Both the position numbers and the translations under genes were made by a program. 64,000 nucleotides of DNA, from NCBI GenBank assembly GCA_947503005.1, contig CANNCA010000002.1, positions 372,001 to 436,000 on the forward strand. Reading direction: 5' to 3'. Source of the DNA: an uncultured Flavobacteriaceae bacterium (GTDB lineage: Bacteria; Bacteroidota; Bacteroidia; Flavobacteriales; Flavobacteriaceae). Positions 35,735 through 43,659 of this stretch are shown piece by piece (position 1 is the first letter of the stretch; each line of letters begins with the position of its first letter). The notes under the pieces were generated by a model. That model saw only the letters and a program-made list of their open reading frames with translations. It did not search any database and had not been told where the DNA came from.

Positions 35735-36064
35735 TTACGAATTATCTTGAACTGATGCTTTAGGAGCGTTCTTTTTTATGGAAGCGATTCCTTTCGCCAT
35801 TGCCGAAGTACTAGAATACATCTCACTACTGCCAATTACTTGCCCGTTGGTAGCTTTTAGACTGAAGTATGGTGAACCATCTTTCGCCTTTTTTCTTTCG
35901 AACATTTTATCATCCTTGGAATTTTTTCGTACTGATTCGATTCCGTTTTCGCAAGCGGATTTTGTAGCGTAACCTTGACTGCTTAAAATTACTTGATGAT
36001 TACCAGCTTTAAGATTAAACCTGAATTTTCCGGCCTTATCTTTATTAATTTCGAATTTACCCAT
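35735..36064 (-). CDS. YegP-like DUF1508 protein
   Basis: 109 residues made of two DUF1508 repeats of about 50: GKFEINKDKAGKFRFNLKAGN-QVILSSQGY..., ending in IESVRKN, and then FERKKAKDGSPYFSLKATNGQVIGSSEMY..., ending in IASIKKN. Each repeat is a beta hairpin followed by a helix. YegP family members are small, soluble proteins of unknown function, frequent in stress-linked regions. Last residues are disordered (KASVQDNS). Single-gene unit with a terminator behind. Confidence 0.88.
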   Translation of the reverse strand: MGKFEINKDKAGKFRFNLKAGNHQVILSSQGYATKSACENGIESVRKNSKDDKMFERKKAKDGSPYFSLKATNGQVIGSSEMYSSTSAMAKGIASIKKNAPKASVQDNS

Positions 36065-36176
36065 AGTTATTTATGTTTTAAAGTTTTCTACTTAACTCAA
36101 AATTAATGAACTTATTTCACTGAGAGGCATAAAAATACAGACCTAGCAGAAGATTCGCTCGTTGGCGAGGGCGTAT

Positions 36177-36245
36177 TTAACTTTTGTTCCTAATACTTTT
36201 AATCATTCCACTTTCGAATTCCAATTCCCATATTTCTTTAAAATG
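36177..36245 (-). pseudogene. 3' remnant of an NTF2/SnoaL-like gene
   Basis: Minus-strand frame ending at TAA 36177 reads ...KEIWELEFESGMIKSIRNKS. It matches, at both DNA and protein level, the end of the NTF2-like gene at 41180-41623 (ELKGVSEFEFENGKIKSITDKS), including TATTTA just beyond each stop; about three quarters of the bases over 58 positions agree by eye. The frame runs open further upstream to about 36307 but has no start and no recognisable domain. The rest of the 299-base gap 36065-36363 shows nothing else. Best read as a decayed paralogue. Confidence 0.5.
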
Positions 36246-36363
36246 TGCGGCTCACCGTTTCGACCATTTTTCGCAAACTGGTGGTAATAGGGTCTTTTTT
36301 TATTATGGAAAAAATTGAAAAAAAAGCTACAGCATAAGCTATACGAACAGTTTTATTGAATTT

Positions 36364-36825
36364 TTATTTGATCAAAGAACGAGGGACTAGAATTATATCT
36401 TTGTATGTATCTTCGGAATATCCCGCACTTTTATCCACAAAATCACTGCGATAATCGATTTGGGGGTAGTAAGAAATATCATTATACGATTTAAATGAAA
36501 TCGAATACTTTCCTTCGGCATCCGTTACATCCATTTCTTCAATCCTGCTTTCTGGGGTACATCCTCCGCCCAATATACCAGACCAGGGTTTACAAGAGTC
36601 GATAAAAACCTCTACACCGGAGTAAGGTTTCAGAAAAGAGGGGTTGATTTCGTCGTATCTACCTATTTCTGGTCCGTCGTAAACCAATACACGGCCCGTA
36701 TAGGTAACCAGTTCGTAATCCTCTTTTGAGCAGGATAGTATGGTTAAAACAATTAGTATCAGCGTACTGTATCTAACAAGGGCTGCAAACCATCCACTGA
36801 CCTTTAAAATCTTAGATTTTTTCAT
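36364..36825 (-). CDS. Small lipoprotein with carboxypeptidase-regulatory-like fold
   Basis: 153 residues. The N-terminus (MKKSKILKVSGWFAALVRY...LTILSC-SKED) is a long lipoprotein leader. The mature part reads TYTGRVLVYDGPEIG..., then VEVFIDSC and DAEGKYSISFKSYND, the pattern of a transthyretin-like carboxypeptidase regulatory domain (V-T-D-A-x-G-x-Y-x-I). Three Cys after the lipobox may bond. Function unknown; it is next to the TAG-interrupted lipoprotein gene. Confidence 0.65.
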   Translation of the reverse strand: MKKSKILKVSGWFAALVRYSTLILIVLTILSCSKEDYELVTYTGRVLVYDGPEIGRYDEINPSFLKPYSGVEVFIDSCKPWSGILGGGCTPESRIEEMDVTDAEGKYSISFKSYNDISYYPQIDYRSDFVDKSAGYSEDTYKDIILVPRSLIK

Positions 36826-37065
36826 GACTTCCAGTTTAAATGTTTCTCTAAAACTAGGATGTCAAAGTAGTTCTTAAGTCCAATATTATCTAAATGGCAA
36901 AAATTCGGACTACCGTACTTATAAAATCGACTCTATTTCATTTTTTCTCCCCAGCTAGCGCGGAGATGCTATTATTCTTCATAATTCAAGTCAATAGTTG
37001 AAACCGTTCGGCTTATGGTTGGGCACAAATAAGTTACTTGCACAATAAGCGTGAATTAAATCCCA

Positions 37066-37776
37066 TTAATTATCAGTTTCATCTTTAAAGGCAATCGTTC
37101 CGCAAGGAATTATTCCAGAACCATGAGGTGCAATACTCACGCTATAATAAAGCTCTTGTTCTTTCAAGAAAAGTCCTGCCCTTACGGTTCCCTCTGCCTT
37201 ATAAGAAAGCGCAGCGATATAGAAAATATGCTCCTAATCGGGGTTGATCGTTTTTTGCAAGGTGGTGGCTTTATTGAAATTGGCATCAAAATAAGATTGT
37301 AATCCCGTTAGGCCATAGTTGAACGATGATAGTTTATCATAGGTCAAGGTATCGGTCGGTAAAAATAACTTTAAGTGGGAGCCAAGTAGCGTGAAAATTG
37401 CCAATGAATCCGCGGGAAAATTCATATGAAGTTCTAATGGAGTATTCGTTTCATTGATAATGCGCGACCAGAATGCCACAAATCCGTAGTTTTTTCCTGT
37501 CGAATCCATGTACTGTGTTCCATCGGGTGCGATCATGCCACCTTTTGGATAGCTGTTTTGTATGGTTATCCCTTTTCCCGACGCAAATGTATACGTAGTA
37601 TCTGTGTATATATAGTGGTCTACATCTTGGACTGGCGCTCGTTCGAGGTCGTTGTTTTTTGTCGCGACTAGAAGCGCTGTATCTATAGTAGCCTTGCCTA
37701 TTTTTGCTTTGTTGCTTTGCCCACAGGAAAAAAACCACACGGTTGTAAAAATCAATAATAGAACCTTTTTCCCCAT
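37066..37776 (-). pseudogene. Lipoprotein gene interrupted by an in-frame TAG
   Basis: ATG 37776 starts MGKKVLLLIFTTVWFFSC-GQSN, a lipoprotein leader. The first 180 codons run to a TAG at 37234-37236. The same frame then stays open for 55 further codons (EHIFYIAALSYKAEG..., SVSIAPHGSGIIPC) to a TAA at 37066. The downstream part has normal codon use and a protein-like alternation of strands, so the intact gene was probably about 236 codons. TAG is used as a true stop by ilvC and other genes here, so reassignment is unlikely; a recent nonsense mutation or low-level read-through fits better. The 180-residue product may still be made. Function not recognised. Confidence 0.65.
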
Positions 37777-37814
37777 TTTTTTACTCGCTCGCAGCCTTTT
37801 GTCTGAACCAGTTG

Positions 37815-38192
37815 CTACTTTTTTTCTACACGCAAAATTTTTTCCATTTTACGACCTCTTGCCAATTCATCGATCAGCTTTTCCATTTGTCTACATTGTT
37901 TATACAATTCAAATTCCTCTTCTATTTCTTCAATGCGATAACCACAAACGACTCCTTTGATCATGTGTGCGTTGGGATGTATTTTAGCTTTTTGAAAAAA
38001 TGTTCCAAAGGTTACTTTTTCATCAATAAGTGCTTGTAAAGATTTTTGATCAAAACCAGTGAACCATTTAATCACTTGATCGAGTTCTTCTTTTGTTCTT
38101 CCATTTTTCTCCAGTCTGTTCAGGTAAAGCGGATAAATGGATGCAAATATCATATTGGCAACTTTTTCATTTTTTTCGGCTGTAACTTTCAT
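37815..38192 (-). CDS. DUF2200 family protein
   Basis: 125 residues with the family pattern in order: FASIYPLYLNRLEKNGRTKEELDQVIKWFTGF, FGTFFQKAKIHPNAHMIKGVVCGYRIEEIE, and LIDELARGRKMEKILR. DUF2200 proteins are small and soluble, of unknown function. The start ATG lies 39 bases from a copy of the 25-bp dyad sequence at 38231. Confidence 0.9.
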   Translation of the reverse strand: MKVTAEKNEKVANMIFASIYPLYLNRLEKNGRTKEELDQVIKWFTGFDQKSLQALIDEKVTFGTFFQKAKIHPNAHMIKGVVCGYRIEEIEEEFELYKQCRQMEKLIDELARGRKMEKILRVEKK

Positions 38193-38230
38193 TTTTAGTT
38201 GATTTTAAATGGTGCTAACACTTGTATAGT

Positions 38231-38255
38231 GTAACAAGTTACTATATTTCTTTAA
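38231..38255 (-). promoter_or_regulatory. 25-bp conserved element with GTAAC-AA-GTTAC dyad, copy A
   Basis: The 25 bases beginning GTAACAAGTTACTATATTTC are identical here, at 41108 and at 41663. Each copy lies 39-63 bases upstream of a minus-strand ATG (here DUF2200). The 5-bp arms with a 2-base spacer look like the site of a dimeric winged-helix repressor; the A-T-rich flank may be the promoter itself. Confidence 0.55.
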
Positions 38256-38300
38256 TTAATAGTGTACGGCTTACCTGACCCGGCAGGCAGGGGTTGTTGA

Positions 38301-38591
38301 TCAATCGTCACTTTTAATAGCAATCGGGAGAGCTCTGGTCGGAGTATGGTCAACCAATAGTAATGATAACTCCGCCTCCACACGCTGCGCGAAAGTATCG
38401 TCTAGAAAACTTTCATATTTCAGAATTCGGTGCTGTATTTCAATGCCATTCTTGAATACTTCTACACGGCACATATATTTATCATGTTCAAAGGTATCAT
38501 AAGCTTCCACTTTTATGAGCTTAAGACCATACTTTCGAAATCTGTATTGTAGTAGTTTTTTTAGTAATATTTCTTGTCTGAGTAAATTCAT
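38301..38591 (-). CDS. Hypothetical protein, 96 residues
   Basis: Mixed alpha/beta small soluble protein: MNLLRQEILLKKLLQYRFRKYGLKLIKV..., then a charged middle (DTFEHDKYMCRVEVFKNGIEI) and an acidic end. No domain recognised. It begins 12 bases after the stop of the gene at 38604 and probably forms a two-gene unit with it, running away from the SRAP gene. Confidence 0.55.
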   Translation of the reverse strand: MNLLRQEILLKKLLQYRFRKYGLKLIKVEAYDTFEHDKYMCRVEVFKNGIEIQHRILKYESFLDDTFAQRVEAELSLLLVDHTPTRALPIAIKSDD

Positions 38592-38603
38592 TGATAGTAT
38601 ATG

Positions 38604-38918
38604 CTAATAGTCTATTTTATATCGTATCCATCCACATTCGGGAAGGTCATATTGGCTAACATCCATAATCGTTGCGATACCCTTTTGAGGATATTTGTAT
38701 TTAAGGCTTGTTCGAAGCTCATTCGATTCTAAAAAGAATAGATTGATTCTGTGGGGTTTATGCAGTTTCCGATTCCAGCATTCTCGTTCCAAATCTATCT
38801 GACCGATATCAATCAGAAGCTTTTTGATGGCGTACCTGTCGTTATTTCTATACACTATTTTCATATGGAATAAATCCATAAATATGGATATAATCCAAAT
38901 ATAATAATCCGTTTCCAT
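38604..38918 (-). CDS. Hypothetical protein, up to 104 residues
   Basis: From ATG 38918 the N-terminus is hydrophobic and short (METDYYIWIISIFMDLF); a start at Met14 (38879) or Met19 (38864) would give a wholly soluble protein of 91 or 86 residues beginning MDLFHMKIVYRNNDRY or MKIVYRNNDRY. The rest contains KIVYRNNDRYAIKKLLIDIGQ and a C-terminal CGWIRYKIDY. No domain recognised. Divergent from the SRAP gene with a shared 50-base spacer, so the two may be under common control. Confidence 0.5.
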   Translation of the reverse strand: METDYYIWIISIFMDLFHMKIVYRNNDRYAIKKLLIDIGQIDLERECWNRKLHKPHRINLFFLESNELRTSLKYKYPQKGIATIMDVSQYDLPECGWIRYKIDY

Positions 38919-38968
38919 ATATTTTAAACTTTAACAATTTTCATTAAATTGTCTGTATAGAAAGCGAT

Positions 38969-39748
38969 ATGTGTTACAGTACCAGAATAACAAAAAAAGT
39001 AGGCGAACTTGAAGATTACTATGAGGTCGAACGTCTTTTGGGAGAGCAAGAGGACCAAGAATTTGAGCTAATCTATAACCATGCCCATGGTTGGGCACAC
39101 CCGAACATGTGGGTCCTTCCGCAAGAACGAAAAGGGTTTTTGATTCCAGCGAAGTGGGGTATAATGCCCGGCAATTCGGCCGGTGCCGATTTTAAGGAAT
39201 ACTTCGCTAAAAACAGGGGAGCCTTTGGGGGGTTGAACCTACGAAGTGAGGATATTTTTCATAACTATAGGTACCAAGACAATATTTTCAGCAAAAGATG
39301 TGTCATTCCCGTGGATGGATTTTTTGAACCGCATACCACACCCTTAAAAGTTAAGGGCAAGCCATTCAAAGTGCCATTTTACTTTAAAAGAAGGGATAAT
39401 AAGCCAATGAGCTTGGCGGGCATATACAATGTAACCAAAGACAAGATGGTGACCTTTTCAATATTCACCAACAAGGCCACCCCTTTATTTGAAGTTATAC
39501 ACAACCAGCCCAGCAATAAACACGGTGATTTTCGAAGGCCGGTGGTTTTGCAAGAGGGAGATATCGAATATTGGTTAGAAGACGGACTCGACAAGGAGGA
39601 AATTATCGATATCATGGACAATGATCTGGAAGATGCCTATTTCGACACCTGGCCCATTAGTAAAGATCTTCATAAAAGAAATGGGGAAGGGGATAGACCT
39701 GATATTATCGATAAGGTGGAGTACGAGGAAATTGACATCAAGTATTGA
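38969..39748 (+). CDS. SOS response-associated peptidase (SRAP/HMCES/YedK family)
   Basis: 259 residues beginning Met-Cys2: after removal of Met, Cys2 is the catalytic residue that forms a thiazolidine crosslink with abasic sites in single-stranded DNA. Other motifs: RSEDIFHNYRYQ, RCVIPVDGFFEPH (active-site Glu) near 109-121, the NQPSNKHGDFRRPVVL stretch near 176-191 (in place of H-x-R-M-P) and WPISKDLHKRNG. It shields abasic sites in replication forks. Divergent small genes lie upstream; the spacer at 38919-38968 probably holds promoters for both directions. Confidence 0.92.
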   Translation: MCYSTRITKKVGELEDYYEVERLLGEQEDQEFELIYNHAHGWAHPNMWVLPQERKGFLIPAKWGIMPGNSAGADFKEYFAKNRGAFGGLNLRSEDIFHNYRYQDNIFSKRCVIPVDGFFEPHTTPLKVKGKPFKVPFYFKRRDNKPMSLAGIYNVTKDKMVTFSIFTNKATPLFEVIHNQPSNKHGDFRRPVVLQEGDIEYWLEDGLDKEEIIDIMDNDLEDAYFDTWPISKDLHKRNGEGDRPDIIDKVEYEEIDIKY

Positions 39749-39829
39749 CGTATTGAACTAATATTTGGAGGGGTTATTGGTCACTTCTGATAGCTATCGA
39801 GAGAGCCATGTGGGGAAAATCTCAATACC

Positions 39830-40315
39830 CTAAGAACGACCAAAAATGAAATGGACCGTACACGATGTCATGTCCCCGTCATTGTTAAAGTCATATTCCC
39901 CGGTATCGGCACCTCCATTTAAGGATAACGTTGTTCCGTCAAAGGTGTGGCCGTAGGTATCCCAATCATCAGGGTAATCATCCCAGACAATGGCAAAATA
40001 GTAGGTTTTTTGCCACTCCTCCCAGAACATTTCTCCACTTACGTTATACGCATTCCGATCTACTGGATCCAGTGTCAGTGTAAAACGGCCATTGGATTGC
40101 ACGGTCATACTTGCTGTTCCCCCGTCCTCGACAACATCTACGGAGACGGTGCTTACACTAAATTGGGCTTTGGTGGCCTCCCAGGTTCCAGCGAGTTCGC
40201 TGATGAGGAACGTACCATCTTTGGTGAGTTGTTCGTCTATGTCATCATCATCCGAACTACAGGAGAAATTCAGGGAAATTATAGCAATTAAATAGATATA
40301 AGTGAATAGTTTCAT
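39830..40315 (-). CDS. Small lipoprotein with lipocalin-like fold
   Basis: 161 residues. The leader MKLFTYIYLIAIISLNFSC is followed by SSDDDDIDE, a typical Bacteroidota lipoprotein start with an acidic linker. The mature part begins ELAGTWEATKAQFS and has NGRFTLTLDPVD, YFAIVWDDYPDD and FDGTTLSL, the strand pattern of lipocalin-like/DUF4923-type proteins. Ligand unknown. The 295-base gap behind it (40316-40610) holds palindromic repeats only. Confidence 0.68.
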   Translation of the reverse strand: MKLFTYIYLIAIISLNFSCSSDDDDIDEQLTKDGTFLISELAGTWEATKAQFSVSTVSVDVVEDGGTASMTVQSNGRFTLTLDPVDRNAYNVSGEMFWEEWQKTYYFAIVWDDYPDDWDTYGHTFDGTTLSLNGGADTGEYDFNNDGDMTSCTVHFIFGRS

Positions 40316-40550
40316 GGCGATACATTTTTGAAGAAGGGAACATAACCCCTTCTGATTACACCATTAAAAATATTGACATCTTCAACTGTCCGCAATGAGA
40401 TACATCAGTTTGCTAGGATTTTTAATTCTAAAGGCGTTGAGAAATGTGCTGTACGTTGACATACGCTCTGATTTTTTCGCTTGCGAGAAGATGGTCACGC
40501 CTTCATAGCCGGTCAGGCATGCTATTGCACGCACGAGTAAGGCAGGGGAT

Positions 40551-40605
40551 GTAGTCACTAGTTACACCTGTCCGCCTTTTTTTTGGTGGAGACGAGCGCC
40601 AGCGG
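40551..40605. repeat. REP-like palindromic repeat, diverged copy
   Basis: GTAGTCACTAGTTACACCTGTCCGCC, followed by a T-run and GCGCCAGCGGGG, resembles in reverse the CTAGTT-GCA-AACTAG element at 41734. It lies in the gap between the lipocalin-like lipoprotein and DUF1801 genes; no coding frame fits the rest of this gap. Confidence 0.35.
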
Positions 40606-40610
40606 GGCTG

Positions 40611-41045
40611 CTAATTTCTACAAGCACACTCATGATGCTCATTGAGATATTTAATTGTTTCCAAGGATAGTTTTTTCACGACGGGAATATTGATATCAGA
40701 AAGTTTCTTAAAATAAATACACGCTTTCCCCATTTTGAATTTACCTAAATCTTTCAGCAAACTTTTACTTTTTTCAGTTTGAGAGTAGACATAGAGTGAA
40801 AATTGTGCTTTTCGCGGTGAGAAACCAAGCATTGGAGCATCTCCTTCATGTCCACTAGCATATTTATAGTGATAGCTTCCAAATCCAATAATTGTTGGTC
40901 CCCACATTTTAGGTTCAAAACCTGACCACGCACTCATTAATTCTATTAATTTATGGCTATCTGCTTTTTTTTGGTCATTATCCACATAAGATGCTATAAA
41001 ATCAATGACATTCACTTCTGTTTCGGTTGTTTTATTCTTTGCCAT
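40611..41045 (-). CDS. DUF1801 family protein
   Basis: 144 residues. Family pattern: DFIASYVDNDQKKADSHKLIELM, then the EPKMWGPTIIGFGSYHYKYASG block near 53-74, GFSPRKAQFSLYVY near 82-95, LGKFKMGKACIYFKKLSDIN near 107-126. Members (YdhG/YdeI relatives) share a small alpha/beta fold of unknown role. A 25-bp dyad copy lies 63 bases upstream of its ATG. Confidence 0.9.
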   Translation of the reverse strand: MAKNKTTETEVNVIDFIASYVDNDQKKADSHKLIELMSAWSGFEPKMWGPTIIGFGSYHYKYASGHEGDAPMLGFSPRKAQFSLYVYSQTEKSKSLLKDLGKFKMGKACIYFKKLSDINIPVVKKLSLETIKYLNEHHECACRN

Positions 41046-41107
41046 GTTTTAATTGTTTTAGTAACTGCCACAGACTGCTTTGCAATGCCTGCCAACACAG
41101 CTATTTA

Positions 41108-41132
41108 GTAACAAGTTACTATATTTCTTTAA
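41108..41132 (-). promoter_or_regulatory. 25-bp conserved element with GTAAC-AA-GTTAC dyad, copy B
   Basis: Same 25 bases as copies A and C; here the dyad extends to TAGTAAC-AA-GTTACTA. 63 bases upstream of the DUF1801 start. Confidence 0.55.
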
Positions 41133-41151
41133 TTGGTTTTGCCGATAACGA

Positions 41152-41169
41152 CTACAAGTTGTAAACCAG
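41152..41169. repeat. REP-like palindrome near copy B
   Basis: CTACAAGTTGTAAACCAG followed by CGGGCGG; read in reverse it has the CTGGTTTACAAC form seen near 47850 and 41734. Same order (dyad, then palindrome) as at copy C. Confidence 0.4.
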
Positions 41170-41179
41170 CGGGCGGTAT

Positions 41180-41623
41180 TTAGCTTTTATCCGTAATACT
41201 TTTAATTTTACCATTCTCGAACTCAAATTCAGATACGCCTTTTAATTCCAGAGTGTCACCGGTTTTCAGACCGTTTGGTAGGTCAATTGCTAAAGTTGCT
41301 TTATAGTCAATTTCAACGGTAACCTTGGCATTATTGAATTCCCAGGACTCGATTGTTTGTTTTCTTTGTGTAAAATATTTCTTCGCAGATTCTGCTTGTT
41401 TTTTGAATTCGGTTATGCCTTCTGTTCGCAATTCCACCTTGCCATTTGAAACATTCTCAAAAACGACGGCATCCGACAGATTTTTTGTCATTCCTGCGAT
41501 ATCAAAATCATTATAAGATTTGATATAGTTTTCAATGATTTCTTTTTGTTGTTCTTTCATACCATTTTTGGTTTGGCAACCTAAAGTTAAAATTAACAGT
41601 ACTAGTAGCGTCAAATTTTTCAT
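41180..41623 (-). CDS. NTF2/SnoaL-like lipoprotein
   Basis: 147 residues from ATG 41623; an upstream in-frame ATG (41653) would put ten extra residues before the leader. Leader MKNLTLLVLLILTLGC gives a lipoprotein. Body: IENYIKSYNDFDIAGMTKNLSDAVVFENV and FKKQAESAKKYFTQRKQTIESWEF, then the terminal EFEFENGKIKSITDKS, the classic cone-like NTF2 pattern. Members bind or turn over small ligands; the role here is unknown. Its 3' end is the source match for the relic at 36177. Confidence 0.75.
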   Translation of the reverse strand: MKNLTLLVLLILTLGCQTKNGMKEQQKEIIENYIKSYNDFDIAGMTKNLSDAVVFENVSNGKVELRTEGITEFKKQAESAKKYFTQRKQTIESWEFNNAKVTVEIDYKATLAIDLPNGLKTGDTLELKGVSEFEFENGKIKSITDKS

Positions 41624-41662
41624 ATCAGCGTTTTCAATCATAAGGCACCACAACTGTAAGTA

Positions 41663-41687
41663 GTAACAAGTTACTATATTTCTTTAA
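41663..41687 (-). promoter_or_regulatory. 25-bp conserved element with GTAAC-AA-GTTAC dyad, copy C
   Basis: Same 25 bases as copies A and B, 40 bases upstream of the NTF2-like start. Confidence 0.55.
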
Positions 41688-41733
41688 AAGTTGACTGTCT
41701 TACCTTACTACGGCGGGCAGGCTGTTGCGGCCA

Positions 41734-41748
41734 CTAGTTGCAAACTAG
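41734..41748. repeat. REP-like palindrome CTAGTT-GCA-AACTAG
   Basis: Perfect 6-bp arms around GCA, flanked by GCGGCCA and AGGTAGCTGGG. It aligns to the copy at 10012-10042. Such paired palindromes are known targets of RAYT-type transposases; none is encoded in this window. Confidence 0.5.
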
Positions 41749-41770
41749 AGGTAGCTGGGAGTGATTAGAA

Positions 41771-42169
41771 TTAATACTCCATAAATATTAGAAGGAAAAC
41801 AATTGTAAAATACATCCAAAGAAAGCTGAATACTATATGAACAATAGTTTCAAAAAATTTGCCTTTCCATAGTTTAGGAGAATACGCAAATAGTTGGAAT
41901 AAAAATCGAATTCCCCAAAATACAGCTAAGCCCAGAGCTATATCGTTTCCTAATGATGTGTTGATTATGGCATTGTAATGAAAAACACATAAAACACCAA
42001 CTGAAAGCACTGTTAAGGCAATAAAAAATGTATGCACTTGCATCATTTGCCTGTTTACTAAACTCAAAGGTTTTAAGTCTTCTTTCCACTTAAAGTATTT
42101 AGGAAATATAATGTGCACCAGTGCAAGTGCAATAAGAGTTATGCCAATGATTTGTAAGTGAAGTTCCAT
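41771..42169 (-). CDS. Integral membrane protein, four spans
   Basis: 132 residues, about four membrane spans starting IIGITLIALALVHIIFPKYFKW, with conserved-looking PLSLVNRQMMQVHTFFIALTV and WGIRFLFQLFAYSPKLWKG. It may be a DUF-type four-span protein; no catalytic residues are seen. Begins nine bases after the stop of the methyltransferase gene and closes a four-gene unit read from 44017. Confidence 0.65.
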   Translation of the reverse strand: MELHLQIIGITLIALALVHIIFPKYFKWKEDLKPLSLVNRQMMQVHTFFIALTVLSVGVLCVFHYNAIINTSLGNDIALGLAVFWGIRFLFQLFAYSPKLWKGKFFETIVHIVFSFLWMYFTIVFLLIFMEY

Positions 42170-42178
42170 TTTTATTGA

Positions 42179-42934
42179 TTAAGGAGCACTTTTAAAGATG
42201 GACATAAATGGCGTGAATTTAGTTTCAGTAAATGAAGTAAACCCAGCACTATTAAATGCAGTTTTCCATATTTGGCGCGAAAAAAAATGAGTGAAGCCAA
42301 TTGAAAAAGCAAAAAAATTGGGAACATCTCTTAAATGTTCTACCATTATAACTTTTCCAGTAGGTTTGCATATACGATGGCATTCTTTTAAAAACTGAAT
42401 CTTCTCCTCATGCTTCCGAATTTCATGTACCGCAGAAAGTAAGAAAATAGCATCAATTGATGCATCTTCGAGCGGTATTTTGTCTGACTTTATTTGTTGC
42501 GTATTAGGGTAAACTAAACTAACTTTTCTAGCTCTGATTATTGCAGGTTCAGTATGCCGTTCGGAATTATAAAAGTCAAATACTTTTAAATTTGAATTTG
42601 GGAAGTGCTCTTTTATAATGAAGCTTGTTTCGTCAAAACCTGCATTAATATTAATCATTTGATTTGATTCCGAATCAGTTAGTCCTAAATGTTTCAACCA
42701 TTTAAAATCATAGTACCCAGAAAAATCATAGACATACGCAGATATAATCAGAGGCATAATCAATCCATATGTAAATGCTATTATAATAATCCATAGCAAT
42801 GGAACTGACCAACTAAAAACAATTTGACTTGCAATTATAAAAGCCAAAACCAAAAGTCCTATCACATAAAAATGTCTATTAAAACTTAAAATGTTCAGCA
42901 CTCCTTGAAGCGGTCGTCTTTTTAATTCTTCCAT
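42179..42934 (-). CDS. Membrane-anchored SAM-dependent methyltransferase
   Basis: 251 residues. Two N-terminal spans (about 23-40 and 47-66) precede a class I methyltransferase: NINAGFDETSFIIKEHFPNSNLKVFDFYN (motif I, with Gly-Asp in place of the GxGxG loop), IPLEDASIDAIFLLSAVHEIRKHEEK (motif IV), LKECHRICKPTGKVIMVEHLRD. The weak motif I is odd but the rest is intact. Substrate unknown; lipid or quinone methylation would fit the membrane anchor. It overlaps the DUF2071 gene by 13 bases, so translation is probably coupled. Confidence 0.75.
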   Translation of the reverse strand: MEELKRRPLQGVLNILSFNRHFYVIGLLVLAFIIASQIVFSWSVPLLWIIIIAFTYGLIMPLIISAYVYDFSGYYDFKWLKHLGLTDSESNQMININAGFDETSFIIKEHFPNSNLKVFDFYNSERHTEPAIIRARKVSLVYPNTQQIKSDKIPLEDASIDAIFLLSAVHEIRKHEEKIQFLKECHRICKPTGKVIMVEHLRDVPNFFAFSIGFTHFFSRQIWKTAFNSAGFTSFTETKFTPFMSIFKSAP

Positions 42935-43659
42935 TTCTCAATTCTTCCTTTTTTCCAATAATATGGAACATTACTAACTTTAAAAGCATTTGCCAACACA
43001 GCCTTTTTAAAACCCTTGTCTTTCATGAATCCTATATTTGCTTTCTGAACCGACAAAGGATGAGGTTTCCAATTCTGGCGGACACCTTCAATAATTAAGA
43101 CCTCTTTTTTCTTTTGGTCATAAGTAAATGTAAAAGGTAAAGGTCCAGCAAAACGTCGAGCTTGTTTCCAGTTTTGAAAAGGCGAATCAATTGGTAAATC
43201 AATGTCAAAATCACCAAACCCTAATTCTACATCTAAATCCGATTTTTTAGAATAAACCGATATTGAACTAGTGCCTTTTTCTATATCAATATCTGTTGTT
43301 GTGTAATTGTAATGCGTAAAAATATTTCCGAAAAAAGACATTTTGGTTTTATTGGTTTCCGATTTCAATATATAAAGACCTCTTAATCGTCTTCCTCTCA
43401 AATCAGTATATCTAACAAAAACGCGATAGCCTATTAAAAAGAAATCATTACCCATGAAATTTGGAAACCCTTTTGGCCGTAAACTTTGTGTTTGAACCAT
43501 TGCGACTGCCACAAACGCCCATTTGTCTTCAAATGTATCAAGCTCCAAACATTCTGGAATTAATGTTTCCAATTCTTCCTTTGCCATTGCATAAGTAATA
43601 ACAATCGAATTTTCGAAATATGTTTCAACAGCAAAAGGATGGTTTTTTAAATCAAACAT
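42922..43659 (-). CDS. DUF2071 family protein
   Basis: 245 residues. DUF2071 (acetoacetate-decarboxylase-like beta fold) pattern: VITYAMAKEELETLIPECLELDTFEDKWAFVAVAMVQTQSLRPKGFP near 20-66, then FFLIGYRVFVRY and RRLRGLYILKSETNK, and the terminal VKxSNVPYYWKKG. Function unknown. It overlaps its neighbours on both sides (8 bases with the DoxX-like gene and 13 with the methyltransferase gene). Confidence 0.85.
   Translation of the reverse strand: MFDLKNHPFAVETYFENSIVITYAMAKEELETLIPECLELDTFEDKWAFVAVAMVQTQSLRPKGFPNFMGNDFFLIGYRVFVRYTDLRGRRLRGLYILKSETNKTKMSFFGNIFTHYNYTTTDIDIEKGTSSISVYSKKSDLDVELGFGDFDIDLPIDSPFQNWKQARRFAGPLPFTFTYDQKKKEVLIIEGVRQNWKPHPLSVQKANIGFMKDKGFKKAVLANAFKVSNVPYYWKKGRIEKWKN

Noticed and set aside
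37234-37236. Stop-codon reassignment of TAG, suggested by two TAG-split genes
   Set aside because: ilvC, the O-methyltransferase, the SRPBCC gene and lipoprotein copy 2 all end at TAG exactly where their families end, so TAG is a working stop here.
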